Shown here: positions 44,260-55,983 of the stretch, in pieces
How the letters are laid out: the number at the start of each line of letters is the position of its first letter
Numbering within the stretch: position 1 is the first letter of the stretch
From: Camellia lanceoleosa
Taxonomy: Eukaryota; Streptophyta; Magnoliopsida; Ericales; Theaceae
Assembly (NCBI GenBank): GCA_025200525.1
Contig: CM045770.1
Coordinates: 120,381,429 to 120,445,428, forward strand
Direction: 5' to 3'
Length of the DNA: 64,000 nt
Program-made: the position numbers and the translations under genes
The notes under the pieces: generated by a model
What the model was told of the DNA's origin: nothing
The model's database searches: none
What the model saw: the letters and a program-made list of their open reading frames with translations, nothing else

Positions 44260-47200
44260 GGCCAGACCTCTCGAGGACATTCGGGAGGATTACTAGGCAG
44301 ACATGTTTTTAAAAGTGGGTGTAGAATCAATTTTTGAAAATTCTAACCAAACACAATACTAAAATCAAGGTGTGGAATTATGTTTCCAATACTCCACCAA
44401 ACACAACCTTATTTTTTCCTTGATTTGACCCCGAGTATCCGGTACGTGTGCGTGTGTAAGCGTCCAACCTTCATAAACTTAGATCTTGGGATATTGGGGT
44501 ATGTATCCAAAAATAAGATATGGGTATGGGGACTCATTATGAACAGTTATATATGCTAAACATTATACTCTAATATTTTTTTATTAAGTTTTATAAATTA
44601 TGTAGAAATGTGCTTGAAATTCAATAGGATTTAGGGAAAAATAGAATTTCTATCTTTCATCTATTGTTGGAGGCTACAAATGTTTTTTTCCTAGCAAATT
44701 TGAGTTTCTTATTTATCAAACATTGTAAAAAATTGGAGAGCAAGTGTCCAAATGTCGTACATATTCCACATCCTTATTTTTGTCATATCTAGTGGACATG
44801 GGTCCTTTGGAGGAACTAGAAAAGTCCATGTAACACAGGTCATCAGGTCTAACCTTGGGGTAGGCAACCAAGGGAACTGACTTGGGCCCCTGGAACCATA
44901 GTTTCATGAAGCAGGGGCGAAGGAGTGAGGGCCCTTACAAAAGAGTATAAGGTAGGGAGCGGTGGAAACCCTTAGGCTATGTTTGGTGGAGTTTTGGAAA
45001 CTTAATTCTACACATTGGTTTGAGTGCGTTGTTTGGTTATAATTTTCAAACATTGATTCCACACCACTTTTGAAAACATGTCTACCTAGTCATTCTCCCG
45101 GATGTCCCCCAGATGTCCGACTGGTTGACGGGAACAGTTTTTTTTGGCACCTATTATTTTTATATTTAAAAAAAAATATTTTCGGAATTTTTTAAGATTT
45201 TTTTATTAGCTTTGAATAGAATTTTGGGTTGTTTCTTTGGTTATGAGTTGTAAGTTTTTAATCAAATATCATATGTCACAATAAAAATTTCAAATTCAAT
45301 TCAAAACTTTTTTCAAAACTCATAACCAAACAAATTTTCCACACTCAAATCATAATTCCAAAACTCACAAACTCAAAGTACAACTCTATTCTCAAATCAT
45401 AATTCTAAAGCTCGACCAAATGTTACCTTATTTTTTTTGCTTTGTATTTCTAAATACATTCATACCATTCTTCCATTAATTAGATGTACTTGTTCATACT
45501 TTGCTTATTTTGTAAACTCTACTAATTGACAATAAAAGTTTTCATTCTTGCATGTGCTTTCATGTTTATACAAATGCTGTACACACATGTAGAGACTTTG
45601 CTTATTTATTTCAATGTCTAGGTGGGAAGATGATGTTTGCATGTTCTGGGACTATAATAGAATGCAAGGATGTTAATGGAACATTCATCAGTACCATTTT
45701 AACTTCTGCAACTCTCCTAAGATCACCTATTGATGCAAATGCTATACCAGATGACATTAAGGTGGTGGTTGTTGTTGTTGTTGTTGCTTTTTTTTTTAAA
45801 AAAAAAATTATAAAATACTTGGCATAGTACAATACTATTCAATGTTTTTTATTATTATTTTTTTGGGTGGGTATGACTTACTATTATTGCAGGTTGAGGT
45901 TGGTGTTTATGTAATGAATGATAAACCATTTAACGGTCATGTGATTGCTTATGATTTTCACTTCAACATTGCTACCATTAGTATTGAAACAGATGTAGCA
46001 TTGCCAACTGCAATCATTAGACCCTTGGATGATTCAATCTCAATAGATCCAAGTGAGATCTCTTGTACTGCGGACAATGAGGTGGCTTACAAATCGTTTC
46101 AGCTTCATCGTCATTCAAATTTATTTAGACTTTGTCCGGGAGATATGGTTGTAGCCATTGGCCGCTCCTGTGCTAGAACCCATGACCTTATGGCTGCACC
46201 TGGCAAATTCAGGTACACAAAGTAAATTTACTTTACATGCTTAAATTTACGTTATTACAATTTTCTTACACAACTGAGAGAATGTAAGACATATCTCAGT
46301 GCATGTACAGTCTGTCAAAGATTAATTGTATACAATATCCAATACCCAAATATTGCATTATTTTATGTTGATCACAGTACTTGTAAGTGCCTTAACAATT
46401 ATTTACACTTACACTTTTTTCTTTTGGTGCAGTCTTGACTGCTGCAAATTTGATTGCAAAGTTCTTTTCAGGGCGAATTGCATTATTACAAAAGTAATAT
46501 TTTTACTCTTTTTTCCCTCTCTCTTATATCTATATTGTTTTTGGTTTTAAATTAGTGGTGAATGATGATGAATTTGTGTCTTTTAATTTTTCTTGGTATG
46601 CTATACACTAAGAAGCACGGACACGGACACGGATACAACAATTTTCAAAAAATGCTGGACACGACACGTGGGAGACTTGTACAAAATGTATAATTTTATA
46701 TATTCATATCTCATAAATATAAATATATCATTTATAAATAATAAAATTTGCAATATAACACTAACTTCTATATATTTATAATGTTTTCCTTTTGTCATTA
46801 TATGTTAAGTTATTTTTTTTTCAAATTTATAATTAGTTTCATGTGTCTAATCGATGAACACATGTATTTAAGTGATGGACACGTGCGGCCTTCAAGTGTC
46901 CGAGTCTAAAAATATTTGAAAAAAAAACAGGGCATGTTTTGTCGAGTGTCGGACACGTGTCGGGAAAGTGTCGGACGACATGGATATGCCATCTTCTTAG
47001 AAGTATCCGTATTTCTTAGGCTATACGTTTAGGGTTAGAGGCGGAGTAGGTGTTAACCTGCCCCCACCCCTCCTTGCCCTTATTGGAACAAAGTTGGTAA
47101 GAGTTCAATAGGGTTAGGGGCGGATTTGGGATTTCGTTCAAACTCCGTTGGGATTAGGGGTGGAGTTCGCCTTTGCCTTCAAAATCCACTCCGAGTCTGG

Positions 47201-49469
47201 CTAGTTTATATTATTATAATACATGTGTAATCCTAATTTATTTCCAACAATTGTTTATATGTTTATATATATGCTGAATGTTGTCCACATTTAGGCAGCC
47301 AGTATGTGGTAGAATGTAGAGCATACATGGTGGAGTGCAATCTGTCCCTAGAGTGTTCTAGAAAATAATTGATGTATGCTGTGTGGTATGTATGAGTTAA
47401 TGCACTGTGCTTTGGGTTTTATTTGAGTAGATTGTATGTATTTTTAGCAATCTTTCAACTAATGATATATTTTCTTTGCTAGAGTGGTATCGGGGGACCC
47501 CTTATCAATCGTTATGGAGAAGTCATTGGAGTCAATTTTTATGATAGTGTTTGTACCCCTTTTCTGCCAATCAATATTGTTTCCAAATGCTTGTTGCGAT
47601 TTAAAAAAAATCGGTATGTTCTCCAAATCATCATAGCTTCCATGTCAGTATTTTGCTTATTATGTGTTGCTAGATGTCCTCAATTATGTCCCCCCCCCCA
47701 CCCCTCCCCAACACACACACTACTCTCACAAAAAAAGAAATACTGTAGTCTGGAAGTTTGTTAGATCTTTTGTGAAGTAGGTACTAAAAAATATGATATA
47801 TGGGAAGCATTATGAAGCCGTCTTAGAGGGTCTAATGGTTTGTGTCATGGCGTAGGAAATCCCGTCGACCTTGGCTTGGCATGGAAATGACTAATCTTTA
47901 TGCGGCAAGTGTAAGCAAGTTGGAAAAGATTATCTCGAAGTTCAATATCTCCGAAGGTGTTCTTGTTGAAGAGGTATGTTCTTTGCTACACCTTATTTTA
48001 GATAGATCCTGATTCTTTTGGGGCAAAATCTTTTGGGGAGAGAAATGCTATTTATCACTTGATTTATTTCACCTTCTTATTTCACTTCTCATGTGTACTC
48101 GTGCAATAAAAGCCACTTGTATGTGTAGAACCCACTTTATTTAAAACTAGCTTATCGTGCTACATAGGAAACCGCATTAGAGGTGAAAAGTTTGGTGAAA
48201 AAAAACTGTGATATATATAGCAGCCTTCTTTTTTGGTTGTTCAAATACGACACAAGTACAAGCAATTTGAACACACATCTAGAACATTGAGTTTTTGGTG
48301 TCAGAGTAACTGCAAATTGCAAAATATTTATTTAGATATCGTTTCAACATGGTGTACTTCTCTAGTAGAATGCTAAGTTAAGTGATATAAAGTTCTTTAT
48401 CTTTTTTCTAGTTTTACTTTTGTGTTGGCATAAAAGCAATGAATTATATGTATATAATTTGGGTTTAATGCACCGTTAGGGATAAGTTCACATGTCAGGG
48501 TATGGGGTTTTGCGGTCACAGTGTTTTTAAAGGCTCAAGGCGCCGAAGGTCTCTTGGGGCTTAAGCGCAAGGCGAGGCGCGCTTCATTGCGGCAAGGTAC
48601 AGCCTTTCAATAAAAAATAGATATATTAACATAGACTAATGATTTAGATATCAACATAAGCAAAACACAGAATTCACAACTTATAAACACCTAATAAGAC
48701 AAATAATTTAAAAATAAAAAATAAAAGAACTAAAGCAAATAATAATTTTTCAAAGCCCATAAAAGATCGTATAATTCCAAATGCAAAATAATCAACATTC
48801 ATCAAAAGCACCAATATTCAAGTTTAGTTTAACCATCTCAAAACATCAAAAAGGAGAGGAGAAGAAAAGAAGAAAATTGGAACGTGGAAGGAGAAGGGAG
48901 GAAAAAAAAAAAAAACCTAACCAAATATATATATATATATATGAACCAGCAGACTGGAAGAAGAAAAATAAGAAAAGAAAAAAAAAAAAAAACAGATTTA
49001 GATGTATCGACCATTTTTTTTTTAAGAGTTTTAATCAAGTGTGGCTACACATATTTCTATTTGAGAACTGTTATCCACTTGCAGCACATATAATTTCATC
49101 TATGAGGCACATCAAAATAGGTGTCATAGTGGTGTCGGAAATGGGGACATGTGCCGGACATGTACAAGACTCGCCATTTGGCATGTCCCATTTTTTTTTT
49201 TTTTTGGTATGGGACACGGTGGGACACAGCAGGGTCAGAAAGCTCTAATCGAAGCCCTATTCAAAAAGCTGTAATCAAAGAGAAGAGACCTAATCAAAAC
49301 CTTATTCAGAAAACCCTAATCAAAGAGAAGAAGAGACCTAATCTACTATAAGGACAAAAACAAAAAGAGAGGAGAAAAGTGAACCTGCAATTCTGTCATT
49401 GATCTTGTCTCTCGTCTCTGTCATCAATCTCCATTCATCAGACCAACTCAATCGTTGATCTCATCCCTC

Positions 49470-49505
<36 letters not shown>

Positions 49506-52500
49506 GTGTGTGTGTGTGTGTCCCTCCTCTCGTGTCTCTTGTTTTTGTCGTGTGTCTCTGTCTCTCTTGTTTATTCTATATATTTATACACTAATAAATA
49601 TATATACAATAGACAATAATAAATATACAACATTTTTTAAATATGATATATATACAATATTTTTTATGTATAATAAATATCATATTGTCTTCTATTTTGT
49701 TTATTTAAATATATATGTAATTTAAAAAAAATAGAATTTTAATTATTACAAATACAGATATATAATTAAAAAAATAGAATTTTATTTATTGCAAATACAT
49801 ATATATAATTTTTTTTAAAAAAATTGCCGTGTCCCCCTCTTGTTCATGTCCCTATTTTTTTGAGATCGCCGTGCCCCGTGTCCCGTGTCTGTATCTATTC
49901 TTCATAGAATTTCATCATAGACCCAAAAAAATGTAAAACTGTTGAGATTAAAACAAAAATTAAAAGGCAGAATATCAATAAAGCATGCTCTAAGAAGCAC
50001 GGACACGGATAAAAATGCGAACACGGGACACAGCAATTTCAAAAAAATGGGGGCACATGCACGGACACCGTGGGGATAAGACAATAAAATATGTTTTTAT
50101 GTATTTTTATTTGCTATCTAGATTAATATTATATCCACAAATAATAATATTAACAAAAATTAACTCTAATTCCATAATTTGTTTTAAAAAAAAAACTTTT
50201 AAATTATCGCTTACAATTTATATATTTTTTATGAATGATCTATTAAGTATTTAAATCTAAAAATAAAATAATAAATATTCAACGTTCAACATTTATCAAA
50301 AACATTAAATAAAATGGGAGAAAAGACAACTTGGTTTGTCCTCGGCATGTCCCTGAAAATAAATTAATTAAATAAGGGGAACACGCCATGTGGTGTGTCC
50401 CATACGTGTACCTCCCGTGTCCACGTGTCCCGGAAGTGTCCGTGTATCCAATACAGATACGGCACTTGTTTTGAAGTGTCGGTGCTTCATAGAGTGTGCT
50501 TTTTGGCGCCTTGCACCTTGTGCTTTAAGCCCCCTAGATGCATGCCCTGGTGCGCCTTTTCAAATGCGCCTCGCTTGGGATTGTACAAGTCGGGGCAGCT
50601 GCACCTTGCACCTAGGCGCACCTTTTACAACACTGTGCAGTCATCTCATCTTATTCTCTGTCAAGTCCAAGAAACCATTTCAAACACCTTTCGCACTCCT
50701 GTTGGATGTTTGGTCCTTGCTAGAGCTCGTGCCACACGATATAGTGGCAATAATAAAAGTTCTAAGAGCTTGCGGATTGGTTTATATATAATCCGGGGTT
50801 CTGCTGGTTGTGTTGTATGTTTGTGAGATTTGAAACAAAGCACTTAATAAATATTACTGTAATGACATTTCGGTACTAAAGGTTGTATTTGTGTTTTACA
50901 ATTGCTGGCTATTTTAGAGTTTCAGCTTTAGGCTATTTGATCAAAGTAGTTTAACCTTCCTACATGAAATAAAAAGTAGCAATTATTTATTAGCCTATTT
51001 TTAATATTTCCCCCTTAGAACTCCATGCTATTTTCTTGTTTTGTTAATTATGTTCAATAAATTTTTGTAAGTCGTTCATTAGTTTGAAGTGTTTGATTGT
51101 TAGATAAGATAAATATCTCAATTCGAATTTTTAAGATGAGAGTTAATTGCCAAGTGTGCATACATATGTATGTGTGGATGGATGTATGCATGCTTGTAAT
51201 GCCTTTTTTAGTTGAGATATTCCTACTAATTGCAGACTGAACTACCTAACCTTCCAAACTATCAAAATAGGTTATAAAAGGATCCCCTGCTGAACAAGCT
51301 GGAATACTACACGGTGATGTTATTGTTCAGTGCGGAAAAAAGGTGGTTCAAAGTTTTTTGGAGGTATATCATTTTTATCATTGTTGTTCTTAGGGGGCAC
51401 TATTGGCATTATTTCAATACTTCAATATATAGAAATGGCCCATCAAAAATGAGGGGAAAAAGATAATTAGCTGTGTTTTGTCTTCCTTTTTCTTGTGCTT
51501 TTTGTTGCTTTTATAATAGTATAATCGTTTCCTCATAACTATCTTCATTCTCATTGTTGTTTTCATTATCATTACCGTCAGCAATTAGCATATAAATGTC
51601 ATCCCAACAGATTAGGTGCACAATATCCATTATTGGTGATTTCAGTTAGATTTAACTCTTTTTTTGTTTCCTTGATGCTTGAAGTTTATAACTGAAAAAT
51701 ACTGAGATTTTGTTTTGGTGGATATCTTGTATTGCATGTGATCTACCAATTCTGCTGTTCGCCACGCTTATATTTGTCTATGTGTTTGTAGTCTGGAACA
51801 ATGTTTTGAAAACCGGACCGGTGAGCAAACTAGAAAAGGGACCGGATGGACGGTTCACCGGTTCAATTGTTGGGTCGAAGTGATCGAACCGTAATGTTAT
51901 AATTAATAATATATAATTAAAATATATAATTATAAATAAAAATATATATAAGTACTGAAATAAAAATAAAAATTGTTGCATAGTATTTACTAATAATATT
52001 TAATAAAGTCATAATTGATCAAATAAATTAAAAAAATTAGTTTTAAAGAAATTAAAAAAAATTTAATATTCAAATTGATTGAATGCTAAATATAATTTTG
52101 GAGGGAAATAAAATTTTCAACTCTCTCTCCAATCAAATATGATTCATATAATTTGATTGAATCCAACATAAAATTTTTAGGTTCTCTCTTTTTTTTTTTT
52201 TTTTACTTGATAAATAGAATTTTTAGGTTCTCTTTAAATAATCTTTTCCTATAAATGAGAATAGACTTTCATACTTTCTTCAAACTTCCAATGAGACGAC
52301 TCCTCATGAGAGGAGACTCTTGAAGTAAGAGTTTTTAGTCAAAATTTTGATATATATATATAAGAAAGAAAGAAAGAAAGATAGGAAAGAAAAGAAAAGA
52401 AAACGAAATGAAAAATCTTCAACTAGCGGGTTAATTGAAAACCGGGACCGGTTCGCCGATTGTACCACCGGTTTTTCCAGTTCTTGCAAACAAGCTTGGT

Positions 52501-55063
52501 TTTTGGCCTACTCTGATTTTTGGGGCTGGAACTAGGTCCGGTCGTCAATTCTACTGGTTGAACAGGCTGGTCCTGTCCGGTTCTACAAACATTGGTCTGG
52601 AACTTGTAAAGGAAGTGGTGGTGAAGAAAGTTTAGAGCACAGACAATCCTTTGCCCTTTGATCCATCAAAATAGTAATAATAATAATATAAAAGTGCTAA
52701 TAATAAAACTAACAATAATATTAGTACTAATAGTCTTAATGTTGTAGTAGCAGCATCAATAGCATAGCAACAATGATCATAATGGTAGCAGTAATTATCA
52801 TAATAGCAATAGGAGTAACAATAATTGTAATAATATTATCAATAATATAGGGAAAATAGCAAGAAAACGATCTTAGGGATATATAATATCATGTCAGTGA
52901 CAACCTTTCTGGAAATAGCAGATTTCATGAGAAAGGAAAACTAATATCAAAGAGGTGGTACCCATCTCTCTCTCTCTGAGCTGAGCCATAATCCATTTTT
53001 GTTCCTGATGATTGAAACTTTTTATTCCAGGAGCCCGTCCTCTGATGATTTATCATAAACTCTCAAGGTATGGGATTAAAATTTAATGGCTGATTTTGTT
53101 GACTTCCCAAGCCTGAACTCAACACCAAGCTATCATCTTTCTCACCCATCTTCTCTTCCTTTCTCAAAAACGAAACAAACCTCTTCCCTTTTCTTCTTTT
53201 TACTTAGTGGACTTGTAAATTAGCGTTTAGACTCAGACAGCAAAATGTAAAGTGAGGTTGAAAATGGGAGTGTGCTTTACAGCCAGAGGTGTCACAGCCT
53301 TTTGCTTTGTTTCCCTAACTCATCTCTATTTTGCCCTAACCCAGCTCTATCTTTTGGCCTAACCCATCTCTTTGTGTTCACCTAGTCTCTTCTTGTCCTT
53401 CTGTACTGCCTGGTTAATCTTTGTTGTCAAGCCCGTATAAGTCACCAATTTCGCTATTTTAGTTGTCAAGTTCCTATAACTCACTGGTTTGCTGCATCTT
53501 GGTGAGGTATAACGGTGTTCTTTCCAATTTTGTTCTTGGGTACATTTGAGCATACTTTTGTTAGCTTGGATTTGGGGTGCTATCACTTGTTCAATCCTTA
53601 TGGTTAGCTACTTAGATCAAAATGAATTGGTTTGTAGACAAAAAGAACGTTTCTTGGTTGGAGGTTAACTGGATTTGTAAAATTCAGGGTTGTTCATTGG
53701 TTAAAAGTCAAAGCATGACGACATCCGACAAGAGTGAATAATTTTGTGATCAACATCAAAGGACTGAAGGCTTATTTGGTGTGGAGTACGAAATCAGGTC
53801 CCAAAAGACATATAAAAGATGTTATCTGCTGGTGTCCTATTCAATTAGGAGTATTGAAGCTAAGTAATATTGATGGTCATCAAGAGGAAACCCTGGCTAG
53901 GGCTTGTGTATCATGGCTTTCTAAACAAAATAAAAATTGAAGTGAAATTTTTAGGTGGTTGATCACAATCAGGGGATTTTGTCCATGTCTTCATAACATA
54001 GATTTCAATTACGCATTAGGTATTCATTGTAACATCATTGAAAAATGACAAATTTCGTATGAGCTGTCTTGGTTCGAGTGGTTGGGGGTTAAAAGCTTCC
54101 TATATAGGTGCCCGGTCTTGTGATAAGTTGTTAGAGTAGTTAATTGTGCGACCCATTAAGTGGCTGAGTGTCATTTATGGGATGCCTCTGTTGTCTATTG
54201 ACTGCCAATAACTATATTGCTTTTTCACGATGAACCTTGTTAATGTTTTTCTTTCTAGTTTGGTTTCCTACTATTGCTCATTTACCATTTGCATTATTCT
54301 CCCATTGTTGGTTTAATCTTTCTCCTGCTGGTATCGGTTCTATAATATAATATGGAAAAAGGTTGGGAAAACTGTGGAGGTGATTGTGATTAGAGAATCA
54401 AGTGCTGCCCGTTTGTATCTGGAAGTGTTTGTTGATGAGACTAGCGCAGATAAAGTAAATAGGTAAATATTTTGTATGCTTTTTGATATGTCTACATATA
54501 TATTTATATCAATCTTTAAAATGGGTGTGAATTCATGAGATTTTTTTGTCAAACCAAACTGTTTGGTTCTTTCGATTGTTTTATCTTTATATTTGCGATG
54601 CGGGGTAAATTGCATCGATCCTACTGCATTTTAATATGGGTTAGAATGTCCTCTGCACACTTTTAGTCGAAACAGTCTCTCTACATATTGAAATTGTGAA
54701 AATTTGCCCCGTTAGTCCGTGTAAAATTTACCCTTGTTTTTAAACATGGTGGGAAAATTTTAACCCACATTAAAGTGCAAGTGGGCAGTCCTTGCGATAA
54801 ATTATAGTGATTTATTAGAAGAGTAAGATTCTTCTTCTATTTTAGTATTGTAGAATTTATAATTTATAATTTATAATTTTTGAGGAATCATTTGGCTGTC
54901 ATGAAGTGGTTTTATTAGCATTTTTTTTGGGGGTAGGTAGGTTTTATACTTTATGATTACAATTTTTATGCTTCATTCTGATTTTGTATCATGTGACTTT
55001 CTTTTCAGATGGCCAGTATATGAAAAATACACATTTGGAAGAATTCGATATCAATGTCAATAA
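43538..55063 (+). CDS. HtrA/Deg-like trypsin-fold plus PDZ protein, nine exons
   Basis: The spliced exons 43538-43613, 45622-45761, 45893-46212, 46433-46493, 47483-47613, 47856-47973, 51271-51363, 54338-54462 and 55009-55063 keep frame throughout and sum to 1119 nt, a 372-residue protein plus stop. Residues 1-240 are a trypsin-like fold (CSGTIIE, ILTSATLLRS, IGGPLINRYGEVIGVNFYD). Residues ~243-350 are a PDZ domain (RPWLGMEM, GSPAEQAGILHGDVIVQCG). It matches the plant family called 'putative protease Do-like 14'. The catalytic positions read Thr56 for His, Asn97 for Asp and Ile202 for Ser, so it is probably not a protease. No transit peptide or membrane segment is obvious. All introns are GT-AG except the acceptor of intron 7, which is GG, so this copy may be weakly functional. 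Introns 1, 6 and 7 are swollen by transposons. Confidence 0.85.
43943..44411. mobile_element. MITE in intron 1, first copy
   Basis: Starts GGTTTGGTTGAGTTTTAGAA and ends CTCCACCAAACACAACCTTA. It is the reverse complement of the element at 44973-45430. It contains an uninterrupted A-run of more than 35 bases. The terminal GTTTGGT/ACCAAAC words form its inverted repeats. Confidence 0.65.
44973..45430. mobile_element. MITE in intron 1, inverted second copy
   Basis: Starts TAGGCTATGTTTGGTGGAG and ends CCAAATGTTACCTTA. It pairs with the first copy across a 561-base loop, giving the intron transcript a potential ~460-bp hairpin. A third copy begins at 55796. Confidence 0.65.
45622..45761 (+). CDS. 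Exon 2 of the HtrA-like gene
   Basis: Codes for residues 26-72, GGKMMFACSGTIIECKD through ILTSATLLRSP to AIPDDIK. The active-site His of HtrA proteases (ILTNAH) is Thr here. The acceptor is TGTCTAG; the donor AAG|GTGGTG is followed by a GTT-repeat tract. Confidence 0.85.
45893..46212 (+). CDS. Exon 3 of the HtrA-like gene
   Basis: Codes for residues 73-178 plus two bases: VEVGVYVMNDKPFNGHVIAY, DFHFNIATISIE and LCPGDMVVAIGR. The usual catalytic Asp (DLALIK) is Asn97 in FNIATI. It is bounded by TTGCAG and AG|GTACAC. Confidence 0.9.
46433..46493 (+). CDS. Exon 4 of the HtrA-like gene
   Basis: Codes for SLDCCKFDCKVLFRANCIIT and K. It is cysteine-rich. It is bounded by GGTGCAG and AAA|GTAATA. 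Confidence 0.8.
46608..47019. mobile_element. hAT-like MITE in intron 4, 412 bp
   Basis: Termini are CTAAGAAGCACGGACACGG and (reverse) CTAAGAAATACGGATACTTC. The 8-bp TSD is GCTATACA (46600-46607) and GCTATACG (47020-47027). GGACACG words recur in the ends. Confidence 0.75.
47483..47613 (+). CDS. Exon 5 of the HtrA-like gene
   Basis: Codes for SGIGGPLINRYGEVIGVNFY to RFKKNR. It holds the segment that carries the catalytic Ser in active HtrA proteins (GNSGGPL). Here it is SGIGGPL, with Ile at the nucleophile position. The acceptor is TTTGCTAG and the donor CG|GTATGT. Confidence 0.85.
47856..47973 (+). CDS. Exon 6 of the HtrA-like gene
   Basis: Codes for KSRRPWLGMEMTNLYAASVS to GVLVEE, the start of the PDZ domain. 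It is bounded by GGCGTAG and GAG|GTATGT. The following intron is 3.3 kb and holds hAT-type insertions. Confidence 0.85.
49471..49522. repeat. (CT)n-(GT)n microsatellite
   Basis: About 17 CT units are followed by a GT run, within the hAT-like element. Confidence 0.9.
49990..50492. mobile_element. Second copy of the GGACACG MITE, nested
   Basis: Starts CTAAGAAGCACGGACACGGA and ends GAAGTGTCGGTGCTTCATAG. It is flanked by AGCATGCT and AGTGTGCT, a TSD with two changes. It is inserted in the hAT-like element at 48519 and is related to 46608-47019. Confidence 0.65.
51271..51363 (+). CDS. Exon 7 of the HtrA-like gene
   Basis: Codes for VIKGSPAEQAGILHGDVIVQ and CGKKVVQSFLE, the central PDZ segment. 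It is bounded by AAAATAG and GAG|GTATAT. Confidence 0.85.
51799..52594. mobile_element. hAT-like MITE in intron 7, ~796 bp
   Basis: Termini are CAATGTTTTGAAAACCGGAC and (reverse) CAATGTTTGTAGAACCGGAC. GTCTGGAA precedes (51791-51798) and follows (52595-52602) the element. GGACCGG/CCGGTCC words cluster in both ends. Confidence 0.75.
53734..53940 (+). pseudogene. Possible L1-type LINE RNase H fragment
   Basis: The ORF contains WCPIQLGVLKLSNIDG. This resembles W.PP..G.LKLN.DG, the first strand of the RNase H domain in plant L1-type LINEs. Little else is conserved. It lies in intron 7 on the gene's strand and is not part of the spliced protein. Confidence 0.4.
54338..54462 (+). CDS. Exon 8 of the HtrA-like gene, odd acceptor
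   Basis: By homology it starts FYNIIWKKVGKTVEVIVIRE. The two bases before it (54336-54337) are GG in GTATCGG, not AG. An in-frame AG at 54360-54361 would give an exon starting at 54362, eight residues shorter. It ends AAT AG|GTAAAT after VFVDETSADKV. Confidence 0.7.
55009..55063 (+). CDS. Exon 9 and stop of the HtrA-like gene
   Basis: After the acceptor TTTTCAG it codes for RWPVYEKYTFGRIRYQCQ and a TAA stop. WPVYEK is the usual C-terminal motif of this family as I know it. Confidence 0.8.
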
Positions 55064-55795
55064 TATGTTCTTTGTGCAGTGGTGTTTTGTTGGGCCAGCT
55101 CAAGTTTGCACAAGGCTTAAAAGCGAAATTTTATTTGGAGGCTTCTATATTTATACTTATATAATCATATTTATTAGTATTTCTGTTAAAAAAAATATAT
55201 TTATTGGTTGTGACTAAAATTTGGAGGTTATTTAAAGTGTTTAGCTATGAAAGTAAAGAAATTGAAAGTGTCAAAAGTTATCAAATAAATGTCATAAATT
55301 CAATGTGAATACTAAAAAGGGATGGTAAATCTTATGTTCAAATTGATGGGGGGCTTGTACCCAATTTTTTTTTTTTTGGTGAGGAGCTTTTTTAACTGAG
55401 CTTTCTTAGAGCTTCTCTAATTGTTCTATCAAATCTTTTATCAAATTTAAGTAAAAATTTAATAAAAAATTTGATCTAATATAATACACTTAAATTGTTT
55501 TGTTGATCAAATATGATACGCAGGTCCAGCAATATATTTGCTATGCCCCATTCCATTTTGATCTAATATAATACACGTGTTATTCGTTATCTTGTTAATT
55601 TTGTCACACGTGTTATTCGTTGGGCGCCTTCGAATATGAGAAAACAAATTCTATACTAATTAGTAAAAACTGTTTACATTCTTTATGAAAAACTGTGCAT
55701 TTACTATTTTTTAAATATTTAAGTTGGCAAAAAACACTCATTAAATTGATTTCTTTAAATTTTATTATTGTATTATGCATTAATTAGTTAAAAAA
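55064..55795. other. 3' flank of the HtrA-like gene
   Basis: AT-rich sequence that should include the 3' UTR. No unequivocal poly(A) signal can be singled out. No other feature was recognised. Confidence 0.4.
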
Positions 55796-55983
55796 TTAGG
55801 TTGCGTTTGGTAGAATTTTAGAATTGTGATTTGAATTATGATTTGAGTATGAAAAATTTATTTGGTTATGAGTTTTGAAAAGGGTTTTGAATTGAGTTTG
55901 AATTGAATGATGTGACATGATATTTGATTTAAAAATTTACAACTCATAACCAAACACAATCTAAAATTTTATTCAAAGCTTAT
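55796..55983. mobile_element. Third copy of the intron-1 MITE, cut short
   Basis: Starts TTAGGTTGCGTTTGGTAGAA and follows the sequence of 43943-44411 for ~190 bp, to ATTCAAAGCTTA. The giant LTR then begins, so the retrotransposon probably landed inside it. Confidence 0.65.

Larger units (their letters stand above)
48519..50635. mobile_element. Non-autonomous hAT-like element in intron 6
   Basis: Termini are CAGTGTTTTTAAAGGCTCAA and ...GCACCTTTTACAACACTG. The 8-bp TSD is TGCGGTCA (48511-48518) and TGCAGTCA (50636-50643). Subterminal GGCGC repeats (AAGGCGCCGAAG, GCGCCTTGC) mark both ends. No transposase was seen. The long ORFs inside (for example 48781-49248) are low-complexity. It holds at least one further insertion. 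Confidence 0.75.

Noticed and set aside
47690..47720. C-rich tract as a regulatory quadruplex
   Set aside because: A simple poly-C and CCCCACCCC run inside an intron, with no further evidence.
48781..49248. 155-residue Lys-rich ORF
   Set aside because: Low-complexity A-rich sequence inside a non-autonomous hAT-like element; no conserved domain.
50390..50826. Two overlapping ORFs of 133 and 143 residues
   Set aside because: They span the end of a MITE and the end of the hAT-like element, and neither resembles a protein.
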